Shown piece by piece: positions 16,337-26,135 of a DNA stretch of 64,000 nt (position 1 is its first letter; each line of letters opens with the position of its first letter). The notes under the pieces were generated by a model. That model searched no databases. It saw only the letters and a list, made by a program, of their open reading frames with translations, and was not told the origin of the DNA. The position numbers and the translations under genes were made by a program. Source of the stretch: an uncultured Acetatifactor sp. (GTDB lineage: Bacteria > Bacillota > Clostridia > Lachnospirales > Lachnospiraceae); NCBI GenBank assembly GCA_934436435.1, contig CAKSAN010000013.1, positions 62,001 to 126,000 of the forward strand, written 5' to 3'.

Positions 16337-17818
16337 ATGAAATTTAAAACAAGACTTCGGGTAACATTTATAAGTATTATTTTACTTCCGCTGTTGCTGA
16401 CGATCATGGCGTTTGTGATGATTGCCATTTACCTGATGAATTTCTCTCAGGGATTCAGTCTGACGGATATTGACTATTCCATGATGTCGGAGAATTTCAG
16501 GGAATTCACCAACACCACGGATGAGGCCTACTATGTGCTGCTGGATCAAGCGAAAGAAGACAGCAGCAAGCTGGAGGACAAGGAATATCTGGAGCATGTG
16601 AATGCGGAGGTATCCCGAAAGTCTACTTATATTATAGTAAGAAAAGGTGACCAGCTTTACTATGCGGGTAATGAGGATGCCGCACAGAAGATCTTTGATA
16701 AACTGCCGGCATACGGTGATGAAAAACTGTCGGATGACAGTGGTTACTTCTATAATGAACTGGAAAAATATGTAAAACAGATCGATTTTACCTTCCGGGA
16801 CGGAACGCCGGGCAGTGTATTTATTGTTACGAAGGTCAATTCCCTGATCTCAAGGCATCTGTTGATAGATATGTTCGTTGCCATTATTGTGATCCTGATC
16901 TTCACCAGCCTGATGCTGACCCAGTGGATCCACAAGGGTGTATTCGAACCCATCAATGAACTGAACGTGGCGATGCGTAAGATCAAGGAAGGCAATTTTG
17001 ATTATGTCCTGGAGACGGATGCCAAGGGTGAGATCGGTGATCTCTACCGTAATTACGAGGACATGCGCCTGCGTCTGAAGGAATCTACGGAAGAGAACAT
17101 CCAGCACGAGAAGCAGAACAAAGAGCTGGTCAGCAATATTTCCCATGATTTGAAGACACCTATTACAGCCATCAAAGGTTATGTGGAAGGAATCATGGAC
17201 GGCGTGGCGGATACGCCGGAGAAGATGGACAAATATATAAAGACCATCTATAACAAAGCCATTGATATGGACCGACTGATCAACGAACTGACCACTTATT
17301 CCGGCATTGACAACAACCGGATCCCTTACAATTTCCACCGGATCAACGTATCGGATTATTTCGGAGACTGTGTGGAAGAGGTCGGACTGGATCTGGAACA
17401 GCGGGGAATCAAACTGAACTATTCGAATCTGGTGTCTCCCGATACCGTGGTCATCGCGGATCCGGAGCAGATGAAGAAAGTCATCAATAATATCATCAGC
17501 AACAGCGTAAAATATATGGACAAGCCCAACGGTCATATTGATATCCGTATTCTTGATGAGGTGGATTCCATCCGCGTAGAGATCGAGGACAATGGTAAAG
17601 GAATTGCCCAGAAAGATCTACAGAAGATCTTCGAGCGTTTCTACCGCACGGATGCCTCCCGGAACTCCGCGCAGGGCGGCAGCGGCATCGGACTTTCTAT
17701 TGTGAAGAAGATCATTGAAGATCATGGCGGCTATGTATGGGCCACAGCCAAAGAGGGCGAGGGAACCTGTATGCATTTCGTCCTGCGAAAATACATTGAA
17801 CTGCAGCCCGGTAAATAA
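16337..17818 (+). CDS. Sensor histidine kinase with HAMP domain
   Basis: A 493-residue membrane kinase. One transmembrane helix lies at about residues 9-32 and another at about 175-195, enclosing an extracellular sensor domain of some 140 residues without known family. Next come HAMP (about 195-250), a dimerisation/phosphoacceptor domain with SNISHDLKTPITAIKGY, and a HATPase with NNIISNSVKYM (N box), DNGKGIA (G1) and GGSGIGLSIV (G2). The ATG at 16337 is chosen because the membrane helix follows directly. It is transcribed with the response regulator 46 bases downstream. Confidence 0.9.
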   Translation: MKFKTRLRVTFISIILLPLLLTIMAFVMIAIYLMNFSQGFSLTDIDYSMMSENFREFTNTTDEAYYVLLDQAKEDSSKLEDKEYLEHVNAEVSRKSTYIIVRKGDQLYYAGNEDAAQKIFDKLPAYGDEKLSDDSGYFYNELEKYVKQIDFTFRDGTPGSVFIVTKVNSLISRHLLIDMFVAIIVILIFTSLMLTQWIHKGVFEPINELNVAMRKIKEGNFDYVLETDAKGEIGDLYRNYEDMRLRLKESTEENIQHEKQNKELVSNISHDLKTPITAIKGYVEGIMDGVADTPEKMDKYIKTIYNKAIDMDRLINELTTYSGIDNNRIPYNFHRINVSDYFGDCVEEVGLDLEQRGIKLNYSNLVSPDTVVIADPEQMKKVINNIISNSVKYMDKPNGHIDIRILDEVDSIRVEIEDNGKGIAQKDLQKIFERFYRTDASRNSAQGGSGIGLSIVKKIIEDHGGYVWATAKEGEGTCMHFVLRKYIELQPGK

Positions 17819-17864
17819 ATGTGATGAAGGTAAAAGGAATAGAAGATAGATTGGAGGAAAAAAG

Positions 17865-18557
17865 ATGAGCAAGATTTTAATTATTGAAGATGAAGTGGCG
17901 ATAGCGGATCTGGAGAAAGATTATCTGGAACTTAGCGATTTCAAGGTAGATATCTGTAATACCGGCGATGAGGGACTTAAGACCGCACTGGCAGGAGATT
18001 ACGATCTGATCATTCTGGATCTGATGCTGCCCGGCATGGACGGTTTTGAAGTATGTAAGAAGATCCGTGAAGAGAAAAATATTCCCATTCTTATGGTATC
18101 TGCGAAGAAGGACGATATTGATAAGATCCGTGGCTTAGGCCTGGGTGCGGATGACTATATGACCAAACCTTTCAGTCCCAGTGAGCTGGTAGCCCGCGTA
18201 AAAGCGCATATGGCACGTTATGAGAGACTGGTAGGTACGAATCAGAAGCAGCAGAATGACATTGTGGAGATCCGAGGCATCCGTATCGACAAGACGGCAA
18301 GACGTGTCTATGTCGATGGGGTGGAAAAGACTTTCACTACCAAGGAATTTGATCTGCTGACCTTCCTGGCAGAGCATCCCAACCATGTATTTACCAAGGA
18401 AGAACTGTTCCGTGAGATCTGGGATATGGATTCCATCGGTGATATTGCCACCGTCACGGTGCATATCAAGAAGATCCGTGAGAAGATCGAAAAAGATACC
18501 GCGAAGCCACAGTATATCGAGACTATCTGGGGTGTCGGCTATCGTTTCAAGGTATAA
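17865..18557 (+). CDS. OmpR/PhoB-family response regulator
   Basis: A 230-residue regulator: receiver domain (residues 1-118) with the acidic pocket EDE, the phosphoacceptor Asp in LIILDLMLPGMDG and Lys in TKPFSP, then a winged-helix DNA-binding domain (about 130-228) ending in IETIWGVGYRFKV, typical of the OmpR class. GGAGG precedes the ATG by the usual distance. It is the partner of the kinase immediately upstream; targets are not evident, though the potassium-uptake genes follow after the terminator. Confidence 0.93.
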   Translation: MSKILIIEDEVAIADLEKDYLELSDFKVDICNTGDEGLKTALAGDYDLIILDLMLPGMDGFEVCKKIREEKNIPILMVSAKKDDIDKIRGLGLGADDYMTKPFSPSELVARVKAHMARYERLVGTNQKQQNDIVEIRGIRIDKTARRVYVDGVEKTFTTKEFDLLTFLAEHPNHVFTKEELFREIWDMDSIGDIATVTVHIKKIREKIEKDTAKPQYIETIWGVGYRFKV

Positions 18558-18605
18558 AGCTATTGAAAATAACAGATATTGTTATAAGAAAATAGGATAA
18601 GCAAG

Positions 18606-18654
18606 AGCTCCTGTTACGGATACAGAAGAAAAGGTTCCGGACAGGAGCTTTTTT
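18606..18654 (+). terminator. Terminator of the two-component operon
   Basis: AGCTCCTGT (18606-18614) pairs with ACAGGAGCT (18641-18649), followed by TTTTTT. Confidence 0.8.
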
Positions 18655-18753
18655 CGGGAAGATGTGCTATAATCATACTATTGCGGATTTCATCTGCAGC
18701 TCTGCACCTGCGACACCAGGGGTGCAGGCAGTAAGAAAGACAGGAATATTCTT

Positions 18754-20115
18754 ATGAACAGAAAAAAACGGATACAGCTTTCCACTACACAGAAGATCAT
18801 GTTGAGTTTCTTTTGTGCCATACTGGTGGGGAGCATTCTGCTGGCTTTGCCCATCAGCTCTGCCACCGGGGAAGAGGTTCCCTATATTGACGCTTTATTT
18901 ACGGCTACCACATCCATCTGTGTGACCGGCCTTGTAACAGTGCCGACGTATTCCACCTGGAGCATCTGGGGACAGATTGTGATTCTGATCCTCATTCAGC
19001 TGGGGGGCTTGGGAATCATTACCGTAATGTACGGTGTCATGATGGGACTGCACAGAAGACTGGGCATCGGCAACAGGAGACTTTTGCAGGATGCATTCAA
19101 TCTGAATAATATTTCCGGAATCGTGAAATTCCTCCGGAAGGTCCTCATAGGAACGTTGGTGGTGGAAGGAACCGGTGCACTCCTGTATATGACGGTATTT
19201 ATACCGGAATATGGCCCGCGGGGCATCTGGATCTCGATCTTCAATGCCGTTTCCGCATTCTGTAATGCAGGAATGGATATTATGTCCGAGGACAGCCTGT
19301 GTGGTTATGTATTCCAGCCCATGGTCAATCTGGTGACGATGCTGTTGATCGTACTGGGAGGACTGGGCTATATCGTCTGGTGGGATGTACTGCGGGTATT
19401 GAAGAACATCCGGACCCAGAAACTCAGGTGTTTCCGGCAGCTGACGCTTCACAGCAAGATCGCGTTGACGGTGACGGGACTGCTCATTGTGGTGGGAGCT
19501 GGAGCTTTTTATATTTTTGAATATCATAATCCGCTGACCATGCAGAATTATACGGTGGGGCAGAGAATCCTGGCATCCCTGTTCCAGTCCGTCACCACCC
19601 GTACCGCGGGTTTTGCCACAATCCCCCAGCAGGATCTGACCAATACGTCGGCCATCATTTCGGTATTATTGATGCTGATCGGCGGATCTCCCGTGGGAAC
19701 GGCAGGCGGTATTAAGACCGTTACGGTTGCGGTATTGCTGGTGTCCATGTTTGCCACTATTGGCAGCAAGGAGGACGCGGAATTTTTCGGAAGAACGATT
19801 CCGAAGCAGACTGTGAATAAGTCGGTAGCGGTTGTGGGTATGTTTTTCCTCATTGCAGCTCTGTCCACGATCCTGTTGTCGGCAGTGACAAATGCAGATG
19901 TCATCGACATTGTCTATGAGACGGTCAGTGCCACCGCCACTGTGGGACTGACGAGAAATCTGACGCCCACGCTGAATCTGTGGGGCAAGGCTATCATTAT
20001 CGTGACCATGTATCTGGGAAGAGTCGGTCCCATTTCTCTGGTCATTGCGTTCAGTACACAGAAAAAGAATAAAAATATCGTGAAGAATCCGACGGAAGAA
20101 ATCAGTGTCGGTTAA
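18754..20115 (+). CDS. ktrB: KtrB/TrkH-type potassium transporter membrane subunit
   Basis: A 453-residue membrane protein of the Trk/Ktr/HKT family made of four M1-P-M2 repeats. Selectivity-filter-like loops are visible: TSICVTGLV, AFCNAGMD, TTRTAGFAT and SATATVGLT, each with the conserved glycine. The gene is followed by its RCK-domain regulatory subunit. The leader has a TATAAT at 18669-18674 and a CTGCACC/GGTGCAG hairpin (about 18701-18731). CAGGAA lies before the ATG. Length and absence of a long N-terminal extension favour the Ktr type. Confidence 0.88.
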   Translation: MNRKKRIQLSTTQKIMLSFFCAILVGSILLALPISSATGEEVPYIDALFTATTSICVTGLVTVPTYSTWSIWGQIVILILIQLGGLGIITVMYGVMMGLHRRLGIGNRRLLQDAFNLNNISGIVKFLRKVLIGTLVVEGTGALLYMTVFIPEYGPRGIWISIFNAVSAFCNAGMDIMSEDSLCGYVFQPMVNLVTMLLIVLGGLGYIVWWDVLRVLKNIRTQKLRCFRQLTLHSKIALTVTGLLIVVGAGAFYIFEYHNPLTMQNYTVGQRILASLFQSVTTRTAGFATIPQQDLTNTSAIISVLLMLIGGSPVGTAGGIKTVTVAVLLVSMFATIGSKEDAEFFGRTIPKQTVNKSVAVVGMFFLIAALSTILLSAVTNADVIDIVYETVSATATVGLTRNLTPTLNLWGKAIIIVTMYLGRVGPISLVIAFSTQKKNKNIVKNPTEEISVG

Positions 20116-20147
20116 AAGTGTCTGGAAAGGACAGGAAGGAAGAGATT

Positions 20148-20798
20148 ATGGGAATCAATCAGACCTATGCGGTATTCGGACTGGGAAGATATGGAAGAAG
20201 TGTGGCAAAAGAATTGGTGGAGAATGGTGCCGAAGTGCTTGCGGTGGATAACAGAGAAGCCGTGGTCAATGCGGCCATCTCAGAGATTCCATACTGTAAA
20301 TGTGCGGATGTTACAGATCAGGAAGCGTTGAGACAGATTGGTATAGCCAATATTGATGTGGCTATTGTGACCATGGCAAATCACTTGGAAGCCAGCGTCA
20401 TGGCAACCATGCTGTGTAAAGAACTGGGCGTAAAGACCGTTATCGCCAAATGCTCCACGGAGATAAACTGCAAGATCCTCACGAAAGTAGGGGCAGACAG
20501 GGTGGTATTCCCGGAGAGTGAGTCCGGGATCCATCTGGCAAAGAATCTGTTAAGTTCCGGATTTATGGATATTATCGAGTTGTCTCAGGATGTGTCCATG
20601 GTGGAACTGGAGGTCAAACAGCAGTGGATCGGCAGGAATCTGATCGAACTGAATCTTCGCAGAAAATATTCCGTGAACGTGGTGGCTATCATTCAGGGGG
20701 AAAATGTGAATACGAATATCGACCCGGAGATGCCTCTGACACAGGATATGAGGCTGATCGTTATTGCCAACCGGGCGAAATTGAATAAACTCAAATAG
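20148..20798 (+). CDS. ktrA: KtrA/TrkA-type potassium uptake regulatory subunit
   Basis: A 216-residue cytosolic protein. The N-terminal RCK/TrkA-N domain has the Rossmann nucleotide-binding motif GLGRYGRS and a downstream acidic strand end (AVDNR); the C-terminal part (about 140-216) is a TrkA-C domain. It gates the membrane subunit encoded just upstream in response to nucleotides. AGGAAGGAAGAG precedes the ATG at 20148; the in-frame GTG at 20118 has no such site. Together they form one operon ended by the hairpin at 20847-20872. Confidence 0.9.
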   Translation: MGINQTYAVFGLGRYGRSVAKELVENGAEVLAVDNREAVVNAAISEIPYCKCADVTDQEALRQIGIANIDVAIVTMANHLEASVMATMLCKELGVKTVIAKCSTEINCKILTKVGADRVVFPESESGIHLAKNLLSSGFMDIIELSQDVSMVELEVKQQWIGRNLIELNLRRKYSVNVVAIIQGENVNTNIDPEMPLTQDMRLIVIANRAKLNKLK

Positions 20799-20846
20799 AA
20801 TGGCTGAAAAAACAGAGTGAAACATCTGACGGGGCATTACGCACAG

Positions 20847-20872
20847 AACAGGATGTGTCATTCTGTTTTTTT
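20847..20872 (+). terminator. Terminator of the ktrBA operon
   Basis: AACAGGATG pairs with CATTCTGTT around TGT (one G-U pair), followed by a run of seven T. Confidence 0.7.
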
Positions 20873-20906
20873 GCAGCAGGAGTTGTTTGGAAGCCAAAAC
20901 AGGCGG

Positions 20907-22196
20907 TTAGTTATCCGCCTGGAAGGTCTTTTCGTTAAAGGCTCCCTGCTGTTTGGCAACAATGGTGGTACATACGGCATCACCGGTAATATTCACGGCG
21001 GTACGCAGCATGTCCAGAATCCGGTCGATACCCATGATCAGTGCGATACCTTCCGTGGGAAGTCCCACGGAGGTCAGTACCATGGACAGGGTTATCAGAC
21101 CGACACTGGGAACACCGGCGGTACCGATGGAAGCAATCGTTGCGGTGGCGATGACTGTCGCAATGGCAGCAGGTGTCAGAGGAATGCCGTAAGCCTGTGC
21201 AATGAAGACAACTGCTACACCCTGCATGATGGAAGTACCGTCCATATTGATGGTGGCACCCAGAGGGATCGTAAAGGACGAAATCTGCTTGGAGACACCA
21301 ATCTTTTTATATAAAGTATCGATGGACAGCGGGATCGTCGCATTACTGGTGGAAGTGGAGAAGGCAAAGGTCATGACCGGGAAGAATTTTTTAATGAACT
21401 TAAAAGGATTCAACCGGGTGAAAAGGAACAGCATGACCTGATATACCACGAAACACTGTACTGCCAGCGCCAGAATAACGCTTCCCATATATTTCAGCAT
21501 GGGAACGAAAGCGTCGAAGCCGATTCCTGCGAAGGTCTTGGCAATCAGACAGAAGACGCCGAGGGGGGCAGCCTTCATGACAGAGATCGTCATTTCCATC
21601 ATGATATCATTGAACTGACTGAAAAAGTTCGCCACGGTGGAGACCCGATTGCCCATGGCAGCCAGCAGAATACCGACAAACAAAGCAAAGAAAATGATTG
21701 GCAGCATATCTCCAGCAGACAGAGAGGTAAAAATATTTTTCGGAATAATATTCAGCAAGGTCTCAGCAAAGTCTACCTCCGTGGTGGCAACCTCGGCAGC
21801 ATCCTCCGGCAGTGAGATATTCAGGCCCACACCGGGATTGATCAGACTGGCGACACCTAGAGCCACGCAGATGGCCAGAGCAGTGGTGCAGAGGTAGAAC
21901 AGGATCGTTTTCACACCGACGGTTCCCAAAGTCTTTGTATCACCGATGGCCATGGCTCCGCAGACGAGGGAGCAGAACACCAGAGGAACTACCAGCATCT
22001 GCATCAGGCGGATAAAGCCATTGCCCAGCACATAGAGAATTCCGTTGATCAGGATGGTATCCCTAAAGTAACTTTCCGGCATATAATAGTGGATCAGTAC
22101 ACCACATACCGCACCGGTCAGAAGGGCGATAAAAATTTTGGTGGATAAACCTAATTTCTTTTTTTCTGTTTTCTTTTCGGTTCCACGTTTTTCCAC
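20907..22196 (-). CDS. Dicarboxylate/amino acid:cation symporter (DAACS family)
   Basis: A 429-residue membrane symporter of the GltP/DctA type, driving uptake of glutamate, aspartate or C4-dicarboxylates with Na+ or H+. Family hallmarks are the hairpin-1 serine-rich motif STSTSNATIPLS, the NMDGT motif (TINMDGTSIMQG), and NITGDAVCTTIVA near the C terminus with the substrate-binding Asp/Thr/Asn region. Translation starts at a GTG whose first base is the last base of the upstream TAG (TAGTG), with AGGAGG 9 bases before it, so the two genes are translationally coupled. Confidence 0.9.
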   Translation of the reverse strand: MEKRGTEKKTEKKKLGLSTKIFIALLTGAVCGVLIHYYMPESYFRDTILINGILYVLGNGFIRLMQMLVVPLVFCSLVCGAMAIGDTKTLGTVGVKTILFYLCTTALAICVALGVASLINPGVGLNISLPEDAAEVATTEVDFAETLLNIIPKNIFTSLSAGDMLPIIFFALFVGILLAAMGNRVSTVANFFSQFNDIMMEMTISVMKAAPLGVFCLIAKTFAGIGFDAFVPMLKYMGSVILALAVQCFVVYQVMLFLFTRLNPFKFIKKFFPVMTFAFSTSTSNATIPLSIDTLYKKIGVSKQISSFTIPLGATINMDGTSIMQGVAVVFIAQAYGIPLTPAAIATVIATATIASIGTAGVPSVGLITLSMVLTSVGLPTEGIALIMGIDRILDMLRTAVNITGDAVCTTIVAKQQGAFNEKTFQADN

Positions 22197-23044
22197 TATT
22201 CCAGTCCTCCTGTTTCTTTCATGTAGGCGGCTAAAGTTTCTTTCCAGTTGTCGGGTTCCTCGATTCCGTTGAGACGCAGCATCATATTATCCAACACAGA
22301 ATATTTCTCCGGAGCCCCTTCTTTTACCGTGACGGTAAGCTGATCCTCTTTTCCGGCGAGGCGCAGGATTTCCTTCGCAAATTCCAGACGGGTGCAGGAA
22401 CCGCCGCTGCATACGGCATGGTAGATGCCGTAATGGTCGTTGTCAATGAAGAATTTTACCACCCGGGCCAGTTCCGCGGCAGAGGTGGGAACGGCGCGGT
22501 CATTGTTCCACAACTCCAAGGTGGATACTTTGGGGTCAGCGGCAGCTTCCAGGATTTCGTTCAGGAAATCCTTGCCGATGCCATAGATCCAGGAACTGCG
22601 GATAATGACATACCGGGTCATCAGCTGGGTAACGAATTTCTCTCCGGCATATTTGGATTTGGCAAAAAGCCCCACGGGGTTCACATCATCGAATTCATTA
22701 TAGGGTGTGTCGGATACGTTGGAAAATACATCATCCGTGGAGATCTGGATGAGCTTTGCCTGAATGCTCTCCGCAGCCTGGGCCAGATTCCTGGCGCCGA
22801 CGGCATTTACCTTGTAAGCCATATCTGTCTCCGGCTGCTCCGCAGCGGAGGAGGGATGATATCCGGCACAGTTGATGACCACGTCAGGACGGTTGCGGTG
22901 CATGAACAGGGAAACTGCATGTTCATCCGTGATATCCAGCTCATCCTTATCGGTCTCGTATAATTCATATTCCATCATGTCTAACAACCTGATCAACGCC
23001 TGTCCCATGTGACCGAGGGAACCGACGATCCATATTTTTTTCAT
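22196..23044 (-). CDS. RmlD-like NAD(P)-dependent sugar/epimerase-type reductase
   Basis: A 282-residue extended short-chain dehydrogenase of the dTDP-4-dehydrorhamnose reductase (RmlD) family. The nucleotide-binding motif is GSLGHMGQ (modified GxxGxxG), followed by DxxD-type DELDI, the active-site STDDVF, and YAGEK in place of YxxxK. The glycine pattern is slightly unusual. No other rhamnose genes are nearby and it is coupled to a transporter gene, so the substrate is uncertain; it may act on another nucleotide sugar or a small ketone. Confidence 0.75.
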   Translation of the reverse strand: MKKIWIVGSLGHMGQALIRLLDMMEYELYETDKDELDITDEHAVSLFMHRNRPDVVINCAGYHPSSAAEQPETDMAYKVNAVGARNLAQAAESIQAKLIQISTDDVFSNVSDTPYNEFDDVNPVGLFAKSKYAGEKFVTQLMTRYVIIRSSWIYGIGKDFLNEILEAAADPKVSTLELWNNDRAVPTSAAELARVVKFFIDNDHYGIYHAVCSGGSCTRLEFAKEILRLAGKEDQLTVTVKEGAPEKYSVLDNMMLRLNGIEEPDNWKETLAAYMKETGGLE

Positions 23045-23515
23045 TGTATACCTCCTTTATTTTATATAATGTTGGGTTTTGTAGAAATGATCAAGAAAAC
23101 ATCTGGGAACAGTATAGCATACGATACCGTGCGAAAGAAAGCACAAAAGAGAAGTGAGAATATATCCGGTCTATAGTCAGGGGAATAGTCTGATAAATTG
23201 CCGATGGTGGGGTTCATCGTATGCGTTTTCCACAACGGCGATATCATGATGGAGGGTTCGAAGGAGATGGCAGTGTACAAACTGCCAATATAAAAAGAAG
23301 AGAAACAAAAACAGAATCGTAAACTTGTATAGATAAAAAGGTGTAATTTAGAAATTTATATTCATAGTGCATAAAAAACCCCCTTCAATAAGAAAGATAG
23401 TCCCCTTATCTTTGAAGGGGGCTTTTGCTATACTGTTAACATAAAGTTAAGGGGAACGCAAAAAACAGCTAAAATTAGCCTATTTATTAATGGAAGGGAA
23501 GGACGAAGAGAAGGT
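23045..23515 (+). other. Intergenic region between divergent operons
   Basis: No convincing gene is present. It holds the start regions of the RmlD-like gene (minus) and the sugar ABC operon (plus), and one strong hairpin at 23373-23426. A possible -10 (TATACT, about 23429-23434) lies just after the hairpin, and AT-rich sequence with GTTAACATAAAGTTAA follows. Confidence 0.5.
23373..23426 (+). terminator. Bidirectional terminator-like hairpin before the sugar ABC operon
   Basis: CCCCCTTCAA (23379-23388) pairs with TTGAAGGGGG (23412-23421). TTTT follows on the plus strand; on the minus strand the stem is followed by TTTTTT. No gene ends here, so it may insulate the operon or act as an attenuator. 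Confidence 0.6.
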
Positions 23516-25033
23516 ATGAGTGAAAAAGAAGTCATAGTATCCATGAAGGATATATGCAAAAGCTTCCCGGGAGTAAAAGCACTGGATCATGTACAGTTTG
23601 AATTGCGATCCGGAGAAGTCATGGCCCTGTTGGGAGAGAATGGCGCCGGCAAGAGTACGCTGATGAAGATTCTGAGCGGTGTGTATACCAGAGACAGTGG
23701 AAGCTTGGAAATATTTGGCAAGGAGTATGGGGATCTGACACCGAAACAGGCACAGGAAGCCGGAGTTGCTATTATCCATCAGGAACTGAATATGTGTAAG
23801 CACCTGTCCGTAGCAGAGAACATGTTCTTAGGCAGGGAGAAGACAAAAGGTATTGTATTGGCAAACGGTGATATGGAAGCGGAAGCCTCCCGGATATTAA
23901 ATGATCTGAAGATCGATATTGACCCAAAGCAGGTTGTGGGAGACCTGCCGGTATCCAAACAGCAGATGGTAGAGATCGCCAAGGCATTGTCAGTCAACGC
24001 CAGGATCCTTATCATGGATGAGCCCACTTCCGCACTGACGGCGAAGGAGATCGATGATCTGTTCCGTATTATTAAGGATCTGCGGGCCAAGGGCTGCGGT
24101 ATTGTATACATATCCCACAGACTGGAAGAACTGCAGCATATTGTGGATCGGGTAACGATCATGAGAGACGGACAGTATATCACCTCCATGAATTTCAAGG
24201 ACACCACGATGGATCAGATCATTGCCAATATGGTAGGAAGAGAGATCAAGGAGCAGTTCCCCAGAGTAGCCTGTGAAAAAGGAAAAAAGATTCTGGAAGT
24301 CAAAGGCTTAAACGCAGGCCGTATGGTGAGAGACATCAACTTCTCACTGTATGAAGGCGAGATCGTAGGCTTTGCGGGACTGATGGGTGCCGGAAGAACA
24401 GAGACAACACGGGCAATCTTTGGAGTGGATGCGAAGGACAGCGGAGAGATCATTCTGGAAGGTGAGACATTAAAGATCACGAACCCCAACGATGCGATCC
24501 GGGCAGGAATCGTATTGGCGCCGGAGGACCGGAAAAAAGACGGACTGTGCACCAAGCTAAGTATCCGACATAATATCGCATTACCGAATCTGGATATTCT
24601 CTGCAACAAACTGGGAGTTGTCAGCAGTAAAAAAGAAGATCAGATGTGTGATGAAGCAGTGAAAAATCTGAAGATCAAAACACCGAATGTGGATATCAAC
24701 GCCGGCAATTTATCCGGTGGTAACCAGCAAAAGGTAGTTGTGGGAAAATGGCTGGCACGGAATTCCAAAGTCGTTATCTTCGATGAACCCACCAGAGGAA
24801 TCGATGTGGCGGCAAAGGTCGAGATCTACAACCTCATGAACGAACTGAAGAAACAGGGAATTGCCGTTATGTTTGTATCATCGGAAATGCCCGAAGTCAT
24901 GGGAATCGCCGACCGCATCATTGTAATGTGCGACGGAAGGATCACAGGAGAAGTAGATGCCAGAACCACAACGCAGAATGAGATCCTGACTCTGGCAACA
25001 CAATTCGAGAAAAAGATCGCAGCCAACGCTTAA
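23516..25033 (+). CDS. Sugar ABC transporter, double ATPase (RbsA/MglA type)
   Basis: A 505-residue cytosolic ATPase with two fused nucleotide-binding domains, the hallmark of the ribose/galactose/xylose uptake family (CUT2). The first half has Walker A GENGAGKST, the signature-region SKQQMVEIAKAL and Walker B ILIMDEPTSAL. The second half has the family's degenerate P-loop region GLMGAGRTE, the signature LSGGNQQKVVVGKW and VVIFDEPTRGIDV. It powers import through the permease at 25066 using the lipoprotein at 26136. The operon order is ATPase, permease, binding protein. Confidence 0.92.
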   Translation: MSEKEVIVSMKDICKSFPGVKALDHVQFELRSGEVMALLGENGAGKSTLMKILSGVYTRDSGSLEIFGKEYGDLTPKQAQEAGVAIIHQELNMCKHLSVAENMFLGREKTKGIVLANGDMEAEASRILNDLKIDIDPKQVVGDLPVSKQQMVEIAKALSVNARILIMDEPTSALTAKEIDDLFRIIKDLRAKGCGIVYISHRLEELQHIVDRVTIMRDGQYITSMNFKDTTMDQIIANMVGREIKEQFPRVACEKGKKILEVKGLNAGRMVRDINFSLYEGEIVGFAGLMGAGRTETTRAIFGVDAKDSGEIILEGETLKITNPNDAIRAGIVLAPEDRKKDGLCTKLSIRHNIALPNLDILCNKLGVVSSKKEDQMCDEAVKNLKIKTPNVDINAGNLSGGNQQKVVVGKWLARNSKVVIFDEPTRGIDVAAKVEIYNLMNELKKQGIAVMFVSSEMPEVMGIADRIIVMCDGRITGEVDARTTTQNEILTLATQFEKKIAANA

Positions 25034-25065
25034 ACTATAACCATAAGAAAGGTAAAAATATCATT

Positions 25066-26079
25066 ATGAAAAAGCAAAGTCCGCTGAAAAAAATTCTTGC
25101 GATCAGAGGAATGGGAGGAGCGCTTACCGCTTTTGCCGGTCTGATCATCATCTATATCGCTTTCGGTATTATCAATCCGGCCGTTTTCTCCGGTCAGAAT
25201 GTAATGAATCTGTTACGATCCATGTCAAAATATCTGATCATCGGTATCGGACAGAGCTATGTACTGATTACCGGTAACATTGATCTGTCCATCGGATCCG
25301 TCGTAGGTATGAGTGCCATGATCGCAGCAACCCTGATGACTATGGGAGTAAATCCGGTACTGGCTATCCTGATCACCTTTGTCTGCTGTATGATCATCGG
25401 TGTGCTCAACGGAATTCTGGTAGGAAAATGGAAACTGCCGCCTTTCATTGCAACGCTGGGTACCATGTTCGTAGCAAGAGGCGTGGCTTACATGGTAAAT
25501 GGCAACCGTAACACCGATGCCATTGCATCCGGTGTCGGCAAGGAAGCCGGAGAGACTTTCCAGAATATTTTCTACTATGGTAAGACACTGGGTGTTTATA
25601 ACACCTTCTGGATCGCAATTATTATCTTTATCGTATTTTTCTTCCTGCTGTCCAAGACACGTACCGGCAGACATATCTATGCCATCGGTTCCAATGTGGA
25701 TGCAGCAAAGTTATCCGGTGTCAGTGTAGTCAAGACCACCACCAAGACCTATCTGGTCAGCGCATTCTGCTCTTTTGTTGTAGGCCTGATCCTCTGCGGC
25801 CAGGCAGGAATGGGTAACATGGAAGCCGGCAATATGTACGAGATGTACGCAGTAGCCGCAGGTGTTATCGGCGGTATCTCTCCTCTGGGAGGAACGGGAC
25901 TTCTGCTGGGAACTCTGGCAGGTGCTTCCGTATGGCAGACATTGGAAAACGGCCTGAATATGATCGGCGCCCAGGTAGGTATCCAGAGACTGGTCATCGG
26001 TATCATCGTAGTATTTGCAGTACTTCTGGATGTCGTAGTAAGAAATGGTGTATTTAAGAAGAAACCGGCTAAGAATTAG
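25066..26079 (+). CDS. Sugar ABC transporter permease (RbsC type)
   Basis: A 337-residue integral membrane protein of the BPD_transp_2 family with about ten hydrophobic segments. Typical elements are ITGNIDLSIGSVVGMS near residue 65 and AGVIGGISPLGGTG with GTLAGASVWQTLENG near the C terminus. It forms the channel dimer for the CUT2 importer. It follows the ATPase gene by 32 bases and shares its mRNA. Confidence 0.92.
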   Translation: MKKQSPLKKILAIRGMGGALTAFAGLIIIYIAFGIINPAVFSGQNVMNLLRSMSKYLIIGIGQSYVLITGNIDLSIGSVVGMSAMIAATLMTMGVNPVLAILITFVCCMIIGVLNGILVGKWKLPPFIATLGTMFVARGVAYMVNGNRNTDAIASGVGKEAGETFQNIFYYGKTLGVYNTFWIAIIIFIVFFFLLSKTRTGRHIYAIGSNVDAAKLSGVSVVKTTTKTYLVSAFCSFVVGLILCGQAGMGNMEAGNMYEMYAVAAGVIGGISPLGGTGLLLGTLAGASVWQTLENGLNMIGAQVGIQRLVIGIIVVFAVLLDVVVRNGVFKKKPAKN

Positions 26080-26135
26080 ACATCGATTAAGATGCTAAGA
26101 TAAATCAATGAACACTTTTAAGGAGGGTTTACAAA

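Noticed and set aside
18661..18753. A c-di-AMP or potassium-type riboswitch before ktrB
   Set aside because: The leader is short (about 80 bases), has only one small hairpin and lacks the conserved core of such riboswitches.
23062..23280. Minus-strand frame of 72 codons in the RmlD/ABC intergenic region
   Set aside because: No ribosome binding site, not protein-like in composition, and in the promoter region of the RmlD-like gene.
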